A stretch of DNA of 41,058 bases from a virus. The stretch spans positions 1 to 41,058 of the IMG/VR virus record IMGVR_UViG_3300006752_000060; one strand, 5' to 3'. Below the pieces are notes generated by a model. That model saw only the letters and a program-made list of their open reading frames with translations. It was not told the origin of the DNA and made no database searches. Position numbers and translations under genes: made by a program. The first letter of the stretch is position 1, and each line of letters starts with the position of its first letter. This document shows positions 1-9,139 of the stretch, in pieces.

Positions 1-30
1 ACTACACATATATAATATAATAAAACTTTT

Positions 31-513
31 CTAACTAAGAAACAATAATTTGTACTTTGCAGAGTTTACAGCATCCTTAACCATATCTAATTGGTTAACA
101 ATCTCTGTATGAGGCATAACTGCTTGAAGCTCATCTGTTTTCATTGCCATATATCTTAAATACTCAACAGCTCCATCAACAGATGTTAAAATTACAGGAG
201 CTTCTTCAGGATAGTCTAATATAACTTCACATGCTCCTTGATATCCCTCAGCAATGCTATCTGCTAAATCCGGCAATGCATCATATATATTATTCAAAGC
301 TTTATGCTGAGCATATGATCCAACCCCTGTTACTTGCAAATGTAACTTATGAAAACTTGTTGAAGCATTCATTAAACACTGAACATAAGAACCAGTCATC
401 ATATCCACTTTCTGCATATCAGCAGATCTCTCCATAGTAGACTCAATAGCAGGTTTACCATCAGGTCTCTTTAACATTGGTTTAGCAGGCTGTCTTTTAA
501 GTTGTCGTTCCAT
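31..513 (-). CDS. Conserved phage protein, DUF5856/ferritin-like (Dps-like) candidate
   Basis: 160-residue protein, complete, ending in TAG. After a basic, disordered-looking first 30 residues it appears all-helical. The central stretch (about residues 50-95) has an HLQVTGVGSYAQHKAL segment followed by YDALPDLADSIAEGYQG. That pattern of His, Asp and Glu on paired helices resembles the DUF5856 family of phage proteins, which is thought to have a ferritin/Dps-like fold. The family role is not known to me; as the last late gene in the window a virion or assembly function is plausible. It starts directly beside the stop of the gene upstream at 513. The family call comes from motif memory, so it is tentative; the gene itself is solid. 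Confidence 0.6.
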   Translation of the reverse strand: MERQLKRQPAKPMLKRPDGKPAIESTMERSADMQKVDMMTGSYVQCLMNASTSFHKLHLQVTGVGSYAQHKALNNIYDALPDLADSIAEGYQGACEVILDYPEEAPVILTSVDGAVEYLRYMAMKTDELQAVMPHTEIVNQLDMVKDAVNSAKYKLLFLS

Positions 514-1220
514 TAGTTATTCCTTTCTGCTGATTGTTGCTCTCTAGTATATTGACTAAAGTTTTCTATATCACCGGCAAGTATTGATGCAGCTTCATCA
601 AGAATTACTTCTACTATATCATCTTTGAATTCACATTCTACTTCCTCTACAGATGTTTCACCTGTATATGGATTAGTGCAATCTAATATTTGAATATATG
701 TAGGCCTTCTATAATATGTTAGAACTGGATCCACTAAATTAAAATCTGCATTCTTGTAGATTCTAACTGTATTATTAAGCATTGTTGCTAGTGTTTCACT
801 CCAATCAAAGTCAGGTCTTTTTAATGGATCCCTCTGGTATAGATCAATATTCTCTTCTCTTACAAGATAAACAGTCATTGATCTTTTATCAGGACAGCAA
901 CTACTGGTAGCATCTACACTAATTCTTTTATACTCCATGTAATCATCTACCGGAAAATTACTAGATTCAAAAAATTCATCATTAGATGCACCAGTAAGAG
1001 GAGTCTCTGTAAGAAGGACTTGTAGATCATCTATTCTTCTTTTAGAATACTCATCTGCTTCCTTATATAAATTGTTACCGTGTAGTTGTCTTCTAACCCA
1101 CTCAGTCTGTGCCTTATTAAAAGCTTCAATAAACTGCCAACACTCTATATTATCAAAGTCTTGGCTATCTAGTTTATTAAGTCTTTCTTTAAGTTTTATC
1201 TGAAGGGTTGAATTTAACAT
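513..1220 (-). CDS. Putative head-tail connector / ring protein
   Basis: 235-residue protein, mostly helical at the N terminus (residues 1-70), followed by a strand-rich middle and a helical C terminus. It contains a segment reading YRRPTYIQILDCTNPYTGE and an acidic stretch VEEVECEFKDDIVEVILDEAA. Proteins of this size and layout lie downstream of the capsid gene in crAss-like phages, where they form ring or connector proteins below the portal. I saw no catalytic motif. It overlaps the following gene by one base and probably shares its transcript. The assignment rests on position and general character; it could be another virion protein. Confidence 0.45.
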   Translation of the reverse strand: MLNSTLQIKLKERLNKLDSQDFDNIECWQFIEAFNKAQTEWVRRQLHGNNLYKEADEYSKRRIDDLQVLLTETPLTGASNDEFFESSNFPVDDYMEYKRISVDATSSCCPDKRSMTVYLVREENIDLYQRDPLKRPDFDWSETLATMLNNTVRIYKNADFNLVDPVLTYYRRPTYIQILDCTNPYTGETSVEEVECEFKDDIVEVILDEAASILAGDIENFSQYTREQQSAERNN

Positions 1221-1230
1221 AACTAACTAT

Positions 1231-2250
1231 TTAATTATTCCAATATGGTTCTACATCTTCTAACAGTGCTAAAAGTGTTTCTTCATTCTCTGGGTTTTTT
1301 AAATATGCAAGAACTTCACTTGGAGTCTTACCCATTCTCTCAGCAGTATTTAAAGGCTCAATCCATCCACTAGATTTAGTCATAATAAACCTATAGAATA
1401 ATGCATCTTTAATTAATGCTCTAATCTTAAGATCTTCCATTGAAGAACCAGCTGCGTCAATAAATGATGTTGCTGATCTTTTCTTATTGCTTTCAGATCC
1501 ATCTCCATTGATGTACATATCCATATTTTCATATAAAACATCATTAGGAGTAGTCTTAGTATACTGAGCACTATCTATGTCAACAATCTTAGCAACATAC
1601 ATAAGTTTAGTTACATCAGTATCATATAGCTTCTGCAGCTCTACTAATGCTCTATTACGTAACTTGCTATATTCTGTTCTCGTACTAATAGACTCTTCTG
1701 CAGTATCTAAATAAAACTTAGGTGAATTAGGGTCAGCTTTAGCATCTTTCAATGACTTAGCAACAATAGAAAAACCACCAGCCTTAATTGCATATAATTT
1801 AATCAAGTCATATGGATCAACAGCAGGATCTAAGAATACTGGCTCATTACCACATCTTAAACTTATCTTAGACCAAAAATCATCATTATCAGGTCTCATT
1901 AAAGTAAGTTTATTCCAAAAGTCTTTATCTTCTGGATCAACTACATTAGCAGCTAGTTCTGCTTCTAATTGTGATACAACAGCTCTAATCTCTTTAATTT
2001 TTTCTTTCTTCTCTGCACCTTGTAATCTTTTTACATCTGGTGCAAACTCATTAAGACCTGTAACATATCTTTTAACACCGTTTAATTCTAAACATGCTAA
2101 AGACTCTTCATGCCATACACCATCGTGCAATGCCATTCCATAATTCTGCAATCCCATATTTTCCTTATTAGGATTTAAAAATGGTTTTACTGCTACTTGA
2201 CTACCAACTTTTGTTAGTTGATACTTCTCTACAATTGTATAATCACTCAT
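1231..2250 (-). CDS. Conserved crAss-like virion protein of unknown function
   Basis: 339-residue protein with no signal peptide or membrane segment. It has a charged helical part around residues 75-100 (KRLQGAEKKEKIKEIRAVV), a central region with paired FW motifs (DFWNKLTLMRPDNDDFWSKISLRCG), and a Leu/Glu-rich C-terminal helix ending PYWNN. I do not recognise a domain. Its place among structural genes after the capsid gene suggests a head or neck component. Its leader (2251-2359) holds nested inverted repeats described separately, so expression may be set independently of the gene upstream. Confidence 0.55.
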   Translation of the reverse strand: MSDYTIVEKYQLTKVGSQVAVKPFLNPNKENMGLQNYGMALHDGVWHEESLACLELNGVKRYVTGLNEFAPDVKRLQGAEKKEKIKEIRAVVSQLEAELAANVVDPEDKDFWNKLTLMRPDNDDFWSKISLRCGNEPVFLDPAVDPYDLIKLYAIKAGGFSIVAKSLKDAKADPNSPKFYLDTAEESISTRTEYSKLRNRALVELQKLYDTDVTKLMYVAKIVDIDSAQYTKTTPNDVLYENMDMYINGDGSESNKKRSATSFIDAAGSSMEDLKIRALIKDALFYRFIMTKSSGWIEPLNTAERMGKTPSEVLAYLKNPENEETLLALLEDVEPYWNN

Positions 2251-2281
2251 CTGATTGGTTTTAAAAAATTAATAATACGTG

Positions 2282-2357
2282 AACTCAAAAGTACATAATT
2301 ATGTACATTATCATTAATATTTCTAAAGCCGGTTGCCCGGCTATAGTTATTTGAGTT
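2282..2357. repeat. Nested inverted repeats between two virion genes
   Basis: AACTCAAA (2282-2289) pairs with TTTGAGTT (2350-2357). Inside lie two further hairpins: the perfect 16-bp palindrome GTACATAATTATGTAC (2291-2306) and AGCCGG-TTGC-CCGGCT (2327-2342). The whole folds as a cloverleaf-like shape on either strand. It is in the 3' region of the 232-residue gene and the leader of the 339-residue gene. The inner GC hairpin lacks a good T-run on the minus strand, so it is not a clear terminator. It may be a processing site, an operator or a weak attenuator. Confidence 0.5.
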
Positions 2358-2359
2358 TA

Positions 2360-3058
2360 TCATGCGTCAACCACTGTTACTTTAGCATCTGCAGGTAAAA
2401 AGAAATCTACTCTTACTAAACCTTCAAAAGCAATGTTAGCTGATCCACCAGCTGTAATTGTTACATATAACCTTCTCTGAAAATCTAAGTCACTTCCAGG
2501 ATTATCAGGATCATCTTTAGACCAATATAAAGAAGCTCTTGTTGTTGGAATATATGCGTTTGTTGGAGCAAGCGCATATACTTCAGCACCAGTAGCAAAT
2601 GTACTTACCTGATTTAAATCATATCCCGATCCATTTGTTGTGTAACCTAAACTACCATCAATCTTTTCAGTAAGAAGTTTATCTAAAGAACTACCAGTCC
2701 AACTAACTCTTGCAACTTCTACTGTATATGCTGTAGGACCTATTCCTGTTGGTGCAGTACCAAAACCAAAAGTTATATAATAACCTTTCATATCAGTTTC
2801 TGGCGTAACAGGATCAGTATATAAAGTTCCATCAGCAGTTTCATGAAAATGAAATGTAGGTGGTGTACTTGTACCACTAGTTAAATCATAATAGGAAACA
2901 ACACCTTTGAAAACTTCATCAGCTTGCTCTCCCAAATTATTAACATCTGCTAATCTAGCTAACTGAGCTTGATCAAGATTACCTTTAATAGCTTGAGCTT
3001 TTAACTCAGCATTAGTATTAGCAGGTTTAATTTTATTTATATAACTTTTATGTGACAT
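2360..3058 (-). CDS. Putative head-associated / decoration or fibre protein
   Basis: 232 residues. The first 45 residues are helical and Ala/Gln-rich (LDQAQLARLADVNNLGEQAD), typical of an attachment segment. The remainder is Gly/Thr/Ser-rich and predicted to be beta-strand (for example YTTNGSGYDLNQVSTFATGAE), ending in a strand VRVDFFLPADAKVTVVDA. This helix-then-beta layout fits head decoration, fibre or tail-associated proteins. It lies next to a 66-residue protein with a related surface-protein motif, both after the capsid gene terminator. No named family could be assigned. Confidence 0.45.
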   Translation of the reverse strand: MSHKSYINKIKPANTNAELKAQAIKGNLDQAQLARLADVNNLGEQADEVFKGVVSYYDLTSGTSTPPTFHFHETADGTLYTDPVTPETDMKGYYITFGFGTAPTGIGPTAYTVEVARVSWTGSSLDKLLTEKIDGSLGYTTNGSGYDLNQVSTFATGAEVYALAPTNAYIPTTRASLYWSKDDPDNPGSDLDFQRRLYVTITAGGSANIAFEGLVRVDFFLPADAKVTVVDA

Positions 3059-3067
3059 GATATATGA

Positions 3068-3268
3068 TTAGGAAATAACAACTCTTAATGCTCCAGCATT
3101 GTGATAAATATCACCTTTGACTAATCCTGCAGCTTTAGCAGCAGTATCATCTGCATGATTTCTATCAACAATTACTTTACCAGAAGCTTTTGAAGCAAGA
3201 AGAACAGATGCATCTGAATTTGTAAACTCTGTAACTTTATTTGACTTCTTGAAATTAAATATTGCCAT
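3068..3268 (-). CDS. Small virion-associated protein
   Basis: 66 residues, basic N terminus (MAIFNFKKSNK). The C terminus AAGLVKGDIYHNAGALRVV resembles a short motif (Gly-Asp-hydrophobic-Tyr ... Gly-hydrophobic-Arg-Val-Val) that recurs at the ends of surface proteins in Bacteroidota phages. It is the first gene after the capsid terminator and 9 bp upstream of the 232-residue protein. A head decoration or fibre-anchor role is inferred from position only. Confidence 0.45.
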   Translation of the reverse strand: MAIFNFKKSNKVTEFTNSDASVLLASKASGKVIVDRNHADDTAAKAAGLVKGDIYHNAGALRVVIS

Positions 3269-3283
3269 AATTAAAGATTTAAG

Positions 3284-3315
3284 AAAAAAAGGGGGAGACT
3301 TGCTCCCCCCTTTTT
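3284..3315 (-). terminator. Rho-independent terminator after the capsid gene
   Basis: GGGGGAG (3291-3297) pairs with CTCCCCC (3303-3309), flanked by A-tracts on the left and T-tracts on the right. It therefore reads as a hairpin followed by a U-run on the minus strand, and in principle on the plus strand too. It lies 12 bp beyond the capsid stop. It would let capsid mRNA accumulate above the genes further downstream. Confidence 0.85.
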
Positions 3316-3326
3316 CAAGTTAATAA

Positions 3327-4946
3327 TTAGAATGATCCACCTGTAATTGGGTTTCTCATTACAATCTTAAGAACCTTGGTTGGGTCTTTAACCCAAACAG
3401 CTGGCATGGTTTGAGTCATATAAACTCTGTAACCATTAAACTGTCCAGTAGACGCAAATCCTTGAGTTCTTCCCATGTAGTCCATAGTACCATTTTGGTA
3501 GAACCACTTGAGTTGATTATCCCAATTGAGTTTCAATAGATAGATGTTGTCATTTCCTTCGTCAGTAACATCAAAGATGATAAAGCTGAATGAAGAAAGT
3601 GGACGGCCATCAATCAATGGATTCTCAATATCATTCGTATGTAAGTTATCAAACGCTGGATTCAATACAAACTTCACGTTAGCCAAGAATGGAATAGTAA
3701 AGCTAGTGTAAGCAAATCCAAAGTCAAGATCCATACCTTGTCCAGATACTGCTCCAATATCAGAAGCATTCTGTACAAGACCAGAACCGTAAACCTCATT
3801 AGCAATAGCTTTGTTGATCAACTGCATACCACCGATACCAGTTTGAACAATAAGCTTTCTTTGTGGGTCTGGACCTTTAAACTCAACTTTACCTTGGTAG
3901 AAGTTGTAAAGCTCAGACTTGAACATATCTAATGTGAATGAAGACTTGTTGTATACTCTCTTGAATGAGTTATCCAACTGAGACCAAAGACCTACAGAAA
4001 GTCTGATATCATCTGGTCCGTCTTGTCTAATTCTACCTCCTTTACCCCACATTAAGTAAGTCTCAATGTCATTGGCAATTTTAGAAAGATGAGCAGCTTC
4101 TAGGTTAGTAATGAAAGTTCTAGAAAGAGTTCCGTTTTCAAACGCATCTCTAGCACCTGCTTTACCCATACCAGCTACCAACTCTTCAATAGAAGATACA
4201 GAAGGATTGTTAGGATCTTGGTTAAAGTTTCTCCAGATCTCTGTTACAGGTACAGTACCATCAGCATTCATTCCCCCTTTGATCATAAGATCTGCACGAG
4301 AAGAAATAGAATAATGTACGTGAGCTTCTGCTCCTCCTACAAAGTTGTAGAATTCACGGAAACCAGAACCTGTCTCAATATCAGAGAATCTTTCACCATA
4401 CTCACCTCTTGCAGAACCTTTTCTGAAATACTTAGTACCAGGACATAAGTAAGTATCAGCATCTAATCCTGCAGAGCTGTTGTTGTTAACTAATTGTACA
4501 GTGTAAATGAACCCGTCACCTGCAGGAAGAATATCATCAGCAGTAATGTAAAGTTCAAGACCGTTGTACTTGTCATAAGTAATGATGTCACCATGTCCAA
4601 AAGCACGCTTAGAGAGCTTAATTTGGAAAGTAGTACCATCAACACCTTTTGTACCTGCGCCAGCAATGTTTGCCACAACAAATGGAAGATCTTGAGCAAT
4701 TGGAGTTTGCCACTTATACTCACCACGAGCATTGTCAACCATAATTGTGTTCTGACCACCAAAGGAAGCCATTTGATAAAGGGGCATTTCAACCTTTTGG
4801 GTCATTGCCCACAGATCCACAGGACCCATGTCCATTGGTTCTGCATTACCTAACATTGCAGTTAGGTGATAGGAATCAACATGAGAGCTCGCTTTATATT
4901 GCGTATCTCTCAAGAATATCCCATTATTTAAAACCGGAGTTGCCAT
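3327..4946 (-). CDS. Major capsid protein (crAss-like, HK97-type fold expected)
   Basis: 539 residues, slightly longer than the roughly 490-500 usual for crAss-like capsid proteins. The N terminus MATPVLNNGIFLRDTQYKAS leads into a Gly/Ala-rich, strand-rich protein. Notable segments are AYTSFTIPFLANVKFVLNPAFD and the Trp/Tyr-rich end LKWFYQNGTMDYMGRTQG. It would form the capsomers of the head. It is flanked by the scaffold-like gene on one side and a strong terminator on the other, the usual setting for the most abundant virion protein. A homopolymer-rich leader (4947-4993) precedes the start. The call is based on recognisable sequence character and gene order. Confidence 0.85.
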   Translation of the reverse strand: MATPVLNNGIFLRDTQYKASSHVDSYHLTAMLGNAEPMDMGPVDLWAMTQKVEMPLYQMASFGGQNTIMVDNARGEYKWQTPIAQDLPFVVANIAGAGTKGVDGTTFQIKLSKRAFGHGDIITYDKYNGLELYITADDILPAGDGFIYTVQLVNNNSSAGLDADTYLCPGTKYFRKGSARGEYGERFSDIETGSGFREFYNFVGGAEAHVHYSISSRADLMIKGGMNADGTVPVTEIWRNFNQDPNNPSVSSIEELVAGMGKAGARDAFENGTLSRTFITNLEAAHLSKIANDIETYLMWGKGGRIRQDGPDDIRLSVGLWSQLDNSFKRVYNKSSFTLDMFKSELYNFYQGKVEFKGPDPQRKLIVQTGIGGMQLINKAIANEVYGSGLVQNASDIGAVSGQGMDLDFGFAYTSFTIPFLANVKFVLNPAFDNLHTNDIENPLIDGRPLSSFSFIIFDVTDEGNDNIYLLKLNWDNQLKWFYQNGTMDYMGRTQGFASTGQFNGYRVYMTQTMPAVWVKDPTKVLKIVMRNPITGGSF

Positions 4947-4993
4947 AATTGATAAAAATTAAAAAAATTAAAAAAATAAAAAAATAAAAAAAA
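4947..4993 (-). promoter_or_regulatory. T-rich repeat leader of the capsid gene
   Basis: On the coding (minus) strand this 47-bp gap consists of T-runs of about 5-8 bases broken by A or AA, giving an 8-nt quasi-period. It contains almost no G or C and ends just before the capsid ATG. It would make an unstructured U-rich leader that keeps the start codon open, which suits a very highly translated gene. Transcriptional slippage or a role as an UP-like element are alternatives. Confidence 0.4.
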
Positions 4994-6256
4994 TTAAAAT
5001 CGTTTAAAAATATTTTGTTTTCTAGGTAGCTTTCTTCTGCTACTTGTCTCACTTGATTCAGTTGCTCTCTCACCAGAAGTCTTTACAGATTGTTCAGTCT
5101 TCAATTTTCTAACTGTTTTTTCAACAGCTGCTTGAGAACCCTTCTCCATAAGCTTAGCTTTGTATCCACCAGGATCTTGCAGTAACCATAATGCTTCAGA
5201 AATAAGTTGATAGTTAGGTTCTACAAATTGATACTTCTCAAGTAAGTGTCCTAATAAATTTGTATTGCTGCCATTAATTGAAGGATATGCAGGTTGAACT
5301 AATCCATTAAATAACATTGATTGTGTTCTCTTGTCAATTTTAATATCTCCAACAGAACCTTCTTTTAATGCTGCGTATACATTATTCATGTATTGCTTAG
5401 AAGCATTTTCCTTCTGAATTTTTTTAGCTTCTTGCTGCTTAAGTTTTTCTTGAACAATCTTTTCTTGCATCTTGTCTAACTTTGGTTTAAACTTCTTAGC
5501 TTGTTGTTCAAGCTTACCAAGATCTTTCCAAGTCTCAATCTCTTCTTGAACCTCTTCAGGTGTACCATAACCAGTAGCACCAAGATATTCTCTAATGATA
5601 GCTTCTTGACCACCTTTAGATGATGGATCATATGATCTTGTTTCTTCTACTGCAGCTAGTGTACTAAATAAACCTCTCATATCAGTACCTCCATCAGCTA
5701 CATACTTAGCAGCTACTTGAAGTTCTCTAGGAAGACTTTCAAAAAATTGACGTGGAGTTTCTCTACGTACAGCATTTGCTTTTTCATCTAAGTTAGCTTG
5801 AATAAGTTCTTGCCAATCTTTAGCAGAATAATCTTCAAGTGCTTTATCATCATCAAAAGGAATGATCTTATCATCCTTAATTAACTTGTGAAATACATCA
5901 GTAATACCTGAAATCCTTTTTCTACCTCTTGTTTCTGTAGTTTCTTCTGCATCAATGTTATCTAAAAGATCAGATGCTTCTGTTGTAGTTGTCGTAACTT
6001 CTTCTTTTGTTTCCTCAGAAACTTCTTCAGTAGGTTCTTCTACTACAGGTTCATCAGTTTCTACAACTGGCTCAGATTCTTCTGGCTCAGTAAATGACAT
6101 ATCTACTTCAGGCTTAACAGGACCAAAAATATTTGGGCGAGATGGCTTATCATCAGTTACCATATCAGCACCTGTTGGAGCAGCTCCAAATATTTCATCA
6201 ATGTTTACATCAACTGTTTCTACCTTAGTATTCACGTTGCTTTCGTTATTACTCAT
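4994..6256 (-). CDS. Putative scaffolding protein
   Basis: 420 residues with three visible parts. Residues 1-110 are very acidic and disordered (many Glu, Pro, Thr, with repeats such as EEPTEEVSEETKEEV). Residues about 245-295 form a Lys/Gln/Glu coiled coil. The last 40 residues are basic, ending KLPRKQNIFKRF. An acidic or coiled-coil body with a basic C-terminal helix, encoded between portal and capsid, is the classic form of a capsid scaffold that binds the shell through its basic end. No protease domain was seen. The function is inferred from layout and position. Confidence 0.6.
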   Translation of the reverse strand: MSNNESNVNTKVETVDVNIDEIFGAAPTGADMVTDDKPSRPNIFGPVKPEVDMSFTEPEESEPVVETDEPVVEEPTEEVSEETKEEVTTTTTEASDLLDNIDAEETTETRGRKRISGITDVFHKLIKDDKIIPFDDDKALEDYSAKDWQELIQANLDEKANAVRRETPRQFFESLPRELQVAAKYVADGGTDMRGLFSTLAAVEETRSYDPSSKGGQEAIIREYLGATGYGTPEEVQEEIETWKDLGKLEQQAKKFKPKLDKMQEKIVQEKLKQQEAKKIQKENASKQYMNNVYAALKEGSVGDIKIDKRTQSMLFNGLVQPAYPSINGSNTNLLGHLLEKYQFVEPNYQLISEALWLLQDPGGYKAKLMEKGSQAAVEKTVRKLKTEQSVKTSGERATESSETSSRRKLPRKQNIFKRF

Positions 6257-6367
6257 AATTTATTGGTTTTAATACATTAATAATATAATCAAAATATTCT
6301 AATAAACTTAAAATATTTGACCAGAAAACTTTAATTTCTGCAGCATATAGCTATAGATAAAATCTTT

Positions 6368-9139
6368 TTATTCTTTAGGTTCTTGAGCATCAGAATCTTT
6401 TGAATCCATCATGTCATACTTATTCTTATTAGTACGTGCAATCTGCAAATTCTTATTAGCTACATCCCTTTGTGTAATTAACTTCTCACGTTCTATTTGC
6501 ATTCTTTGATTAGCTATGTTTTTATCAGAAGAAATCTTTTCTTTCTTAACATCCATTTGTGCTTGATACTGTTCTGTTTGTTTAAGATCTCTTACAGCAT
6601 CTCTGTAATCACTCATCTGATTTTGATCAATATCTTGCATTGCACCATAACCTGCAGATTTAATCTCAGCAACCAAAAGATCTTTTTGACGTTCTTTATC
6701 ATTTTGATCAGCTTCAAACTCAAGCTTCATTTTCTCTTCTTCAGCTTTAGCTTGCAACTGTTGTTGTTGCATTTGCTGTTGTTGTTGCATTTCTTGCTGA
6801 CGCATTGTAAGTTGTTTTGCTTCAGCATCCTTGAGAATATCAGTTACTTCAGCAACTGAGTCGGCTTTTACAATGTTACCAAGATCATAGATGCTCGCAC
6901 CAGAAGTATTATTTGTAAGTGCTAATTGCTTTAACTGATCTAAGATTGCTCTATGATTAGTTTTTGTAGTAGCAAAAATATTAAAGTCTCTTAGTAAAAG
7001 ATCTGTACCGTTAATAACAAAGTTAACTTTCTCAGCTTCTGTTGTTATATAGCTAAGTCTTAGACTAGGTTTTGTGCTTTGATAATATTGAGCTAAATCT
7101 GTACGCATCTGATGTACTCTAGGCATTAAGTGATCAGAATGTTGTACAAAATACATCTCTGTCTGTGCATATGATGCATTCATTGCTTGAGTAACCCCCG
7201 TTGCTGTTTGTTGTCCAATAGCACCCCCTAATCTTTGAGGATTAATTCCAATAGCATCAAAACACTGTTGCTTAAAATAATTAGCAAGTTGAATTCTAGA
7301 CATCAATCTACCAGTCTGTTCCATATTAAGAACCTGATAGTGATTAAAGTTTGTAGCATTCTCTGTATTAGTAATAGAAGTATCCAATGGTAACATCTGG
7401 AAATCCTTCATTGCTACATATGCCTTAGCATAGTTATGCTTGCCCCAATCCTCACCCATAGAGTGACGTGGTAATGCATTCTGATCAAACATAATCACAG
7501 TACCAAGTTCATCTACTAAAATATCAGCTATTTGGTTATTAACCATATTATAACCTACCTGGTATGCTTTCATTAGATCAACTAAAGAAGTAGACTTAGT
7601 ATTTCTATCAGAGAATACTCTTCCTTCTACAGGAAGTTTACATCCATAGATTGTGTGATTACCTTTAAATTGGAATGGAATTCTACCCGGCTTGTTTCTA
7701 TCAATACCTAAATAAATAGGATTGACATTATCAGCCATATTAGATCTCCAAAATGCAGGTAAGTTTGGACCAATCTTAATACCACCCCATACTTCATTAA
7801 TCCAAATCCAATCTATATGCTCACCTTCAAGTAAGTTATCTTTAGTTTTATTTTTAAATACTGATGTATCATATATAGGTTTCATTGTAACCTTATAGTT
7901 TTCATCAATAATTTCTTGAGTTATATCACCATCCTTGTTAATTGCAGTAAGGTGTCCAACTTTTCTTTGTGTTTTCCAGTAAGTAGTAGTAACTCTCATT
8001 AGAGTTCCTTCACCCCATTGATGAACATCTTCACTTTCATTTAAGATAGCACTAACAATATCACCACCTTTTGCAGGATCATCTGACCAATTACTCACAA
8101 ACTTTCTATAAGCAAGTCCTGGCATCTGGGTATTCCACTCATGTGATCTAGATGAATCATAATACGCACCATCATTTTGATATCCATTAACTTGATATAA
8201 TGCAGAACGTGCAGGATATATCTTCTCAAGTGATTCAAGTTGATCTTCATTCATCAAGTAACCATACTTGTCAATGATATCTGAAACAGTCATTAAATCA
8301 ATCTTACCTACAAAGTTTGAATCTGATATATATCTTGTATCAGGAGACTTCTGATAAAATGTAAGCACAGGATTCCAAAGCTCTACATCATAATCATCAT
8401 CTAACATTCTAAAGTGCCAGAACTCTCGGTCTGTAATAAGCATATCTTTAAATGCTCTTTCTTCAAGTTCTTGCATTTTAAACTTCTCATCATCAACATT
8501 CATTTGATGAGTAGCCCATTCCTCTACAAGACTTCTATAACTTTTAGAAAAGAAATCTTCAATCTCAGGTAGTGATTTAAGAGAATCTTTACCTAAGCTT
8601 TCTTTAACTTCTGGAGATGCAGGATCTGCCCCCATCTCAATCATCTTCTGAATTAACTTGCTTTCTGCATCAGCAAGAAGAGCTTGTTCTACTTGTATTC
8701 TTTTCTGCTCAAGCATCTCATTATAAGAAGTATCATCTACAGCTCTAAACTGAACTTTAGATATTCTCTTAGAAAACTCACCACTTAATACATTGATTAC
8801 ATTTGGAATAATAGGATAAAACTTTAACTCTAATGCAGAGTTATCTTCTTTAGTGAGTACATCCATAAGATCTTTGTACTCATTATCCTCTTCAATAATA
8901 TAATCGGTTTTATCAATAATACCTTTTGCTAGCTTATAATTCTTAAGCAATCTTCTGGAATGCAGTCTTAAAAACTCTAGACCTTGTAGCTCTAACCAAT
9001 CCAAGTTCCATGCTGACCAATCATCATCTTTTTTCTTGGTAGATAGAAATTGAATAGGTTGAGTTAAACTTGAGGTAGTTGGATACTTACCTTCTGATTT
9101 TGCACCTTTCTTTAACTGCAGAGCGTTAACTACTCTCAT
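6368..9139 (-). CDS. Portal protein
   Basis: 923 residues, within the large size typical of crAss-like portals. The N-terminal two-thirds is a mixed alpha/beta body containing an aromatic-rich WNPVLTFYQKSPDTRYI segment and a GRIPFQFKGNHTIYG stretch. The region LMKAYQVGYNMVNNQIADIL looks like the portal stem helices. From about residue 765 to the end it is a long Gln- and Lys/Glu-rich coiled coil (runs of Q around residues 778-790), which is a hallmark of crAss-like portals. It would form the dodecameric DNA gate at one capsid vertex. It starts on the terminase stop (one-base overlap), consistent with co-translation. Confidence 0.87.
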   Translation of the reverse strand: MRVVNALQLKKGAKSEGKYPTTSSLTQPIQFLSTKKKDDDWSAWNLDWLELQGLEFLRLHSRRLLKNYKLAKGIIDKTDYIIEEDNEYKDLMDVLTKEDNSALELKFYPIIPNVINVLSGEFSKRISKVQFRAVDDTSYNEMLEQKRIQVEQALLADAESKLIQKMIEMGADPASPEVKESLGKDSLKSLPEIEDFFSKSYRSLVEEWATHQMNVDDEKFKMQELEERAFKDMLITDREFWHFRMLDDDYDVELWNPVLTFYQKSPDTRYISDSNFVGKIDLMTVSDIIDKYGYLMNEDQLESLEKIYPARSALYQVNGYQNDGAYYDSSRSHEWNTQMPGLAYRKFVSNWSDDPAKGGDIVSAILNESEDVHQWGEGTLMRVTTTYWKTQRKVGHLTAINKDGDITQEIIDENYKVTMKPIYDTSVFKNKTKDNLLEGEHIDWIWINEVWGGIKIGPNLPAFWRSNMADNVNPIYLGIDRNKPGRIPFQFKGNHTIYGCKLPVEGRVFSDRNTKSTSLVDLMKAYQVGYNMVNNQIADILVDELGTVIMFDQNALPRHSMGEDWGKHNYAKAYVAMKDFQMLPLDTSITNTENATNFNHYQVLNMEQTGRLMSRIQLANYFKQQCFDAIGINPQRLGGAIGQQTATGVTQAMNASYAQTEMYFVQHSDHLMPRVHQMRTDLAQYYQSTKPSLRLSYITTEAEKVNFVINGTDLLLRDFNIFATTKTNHRAILDQLKQLALTNNTSGASIYDLGNIVKADSVAEVTDILKDAEAKQLTMRQQEMQQQQQMQQQQLQAKAEEEKMKLEFEADQNDKERQKDLLVAEIKSAGYGAMQDIDQNQMSDYRDAVRDLKQTEQYQAQMDVKKEKISSDKNIANQRMQIEREKLITQRDVANKNLQIARTNKNKYDMMDSKDSDAQEPKE

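Noticed and set aside
6368-6860. Low-complexity Gln-rich region as a repeat expansion or sequencing artefact
   Set aside because: A Gln-rich coiled-coil tail is usual for crAss-like portals and the frame stays open.
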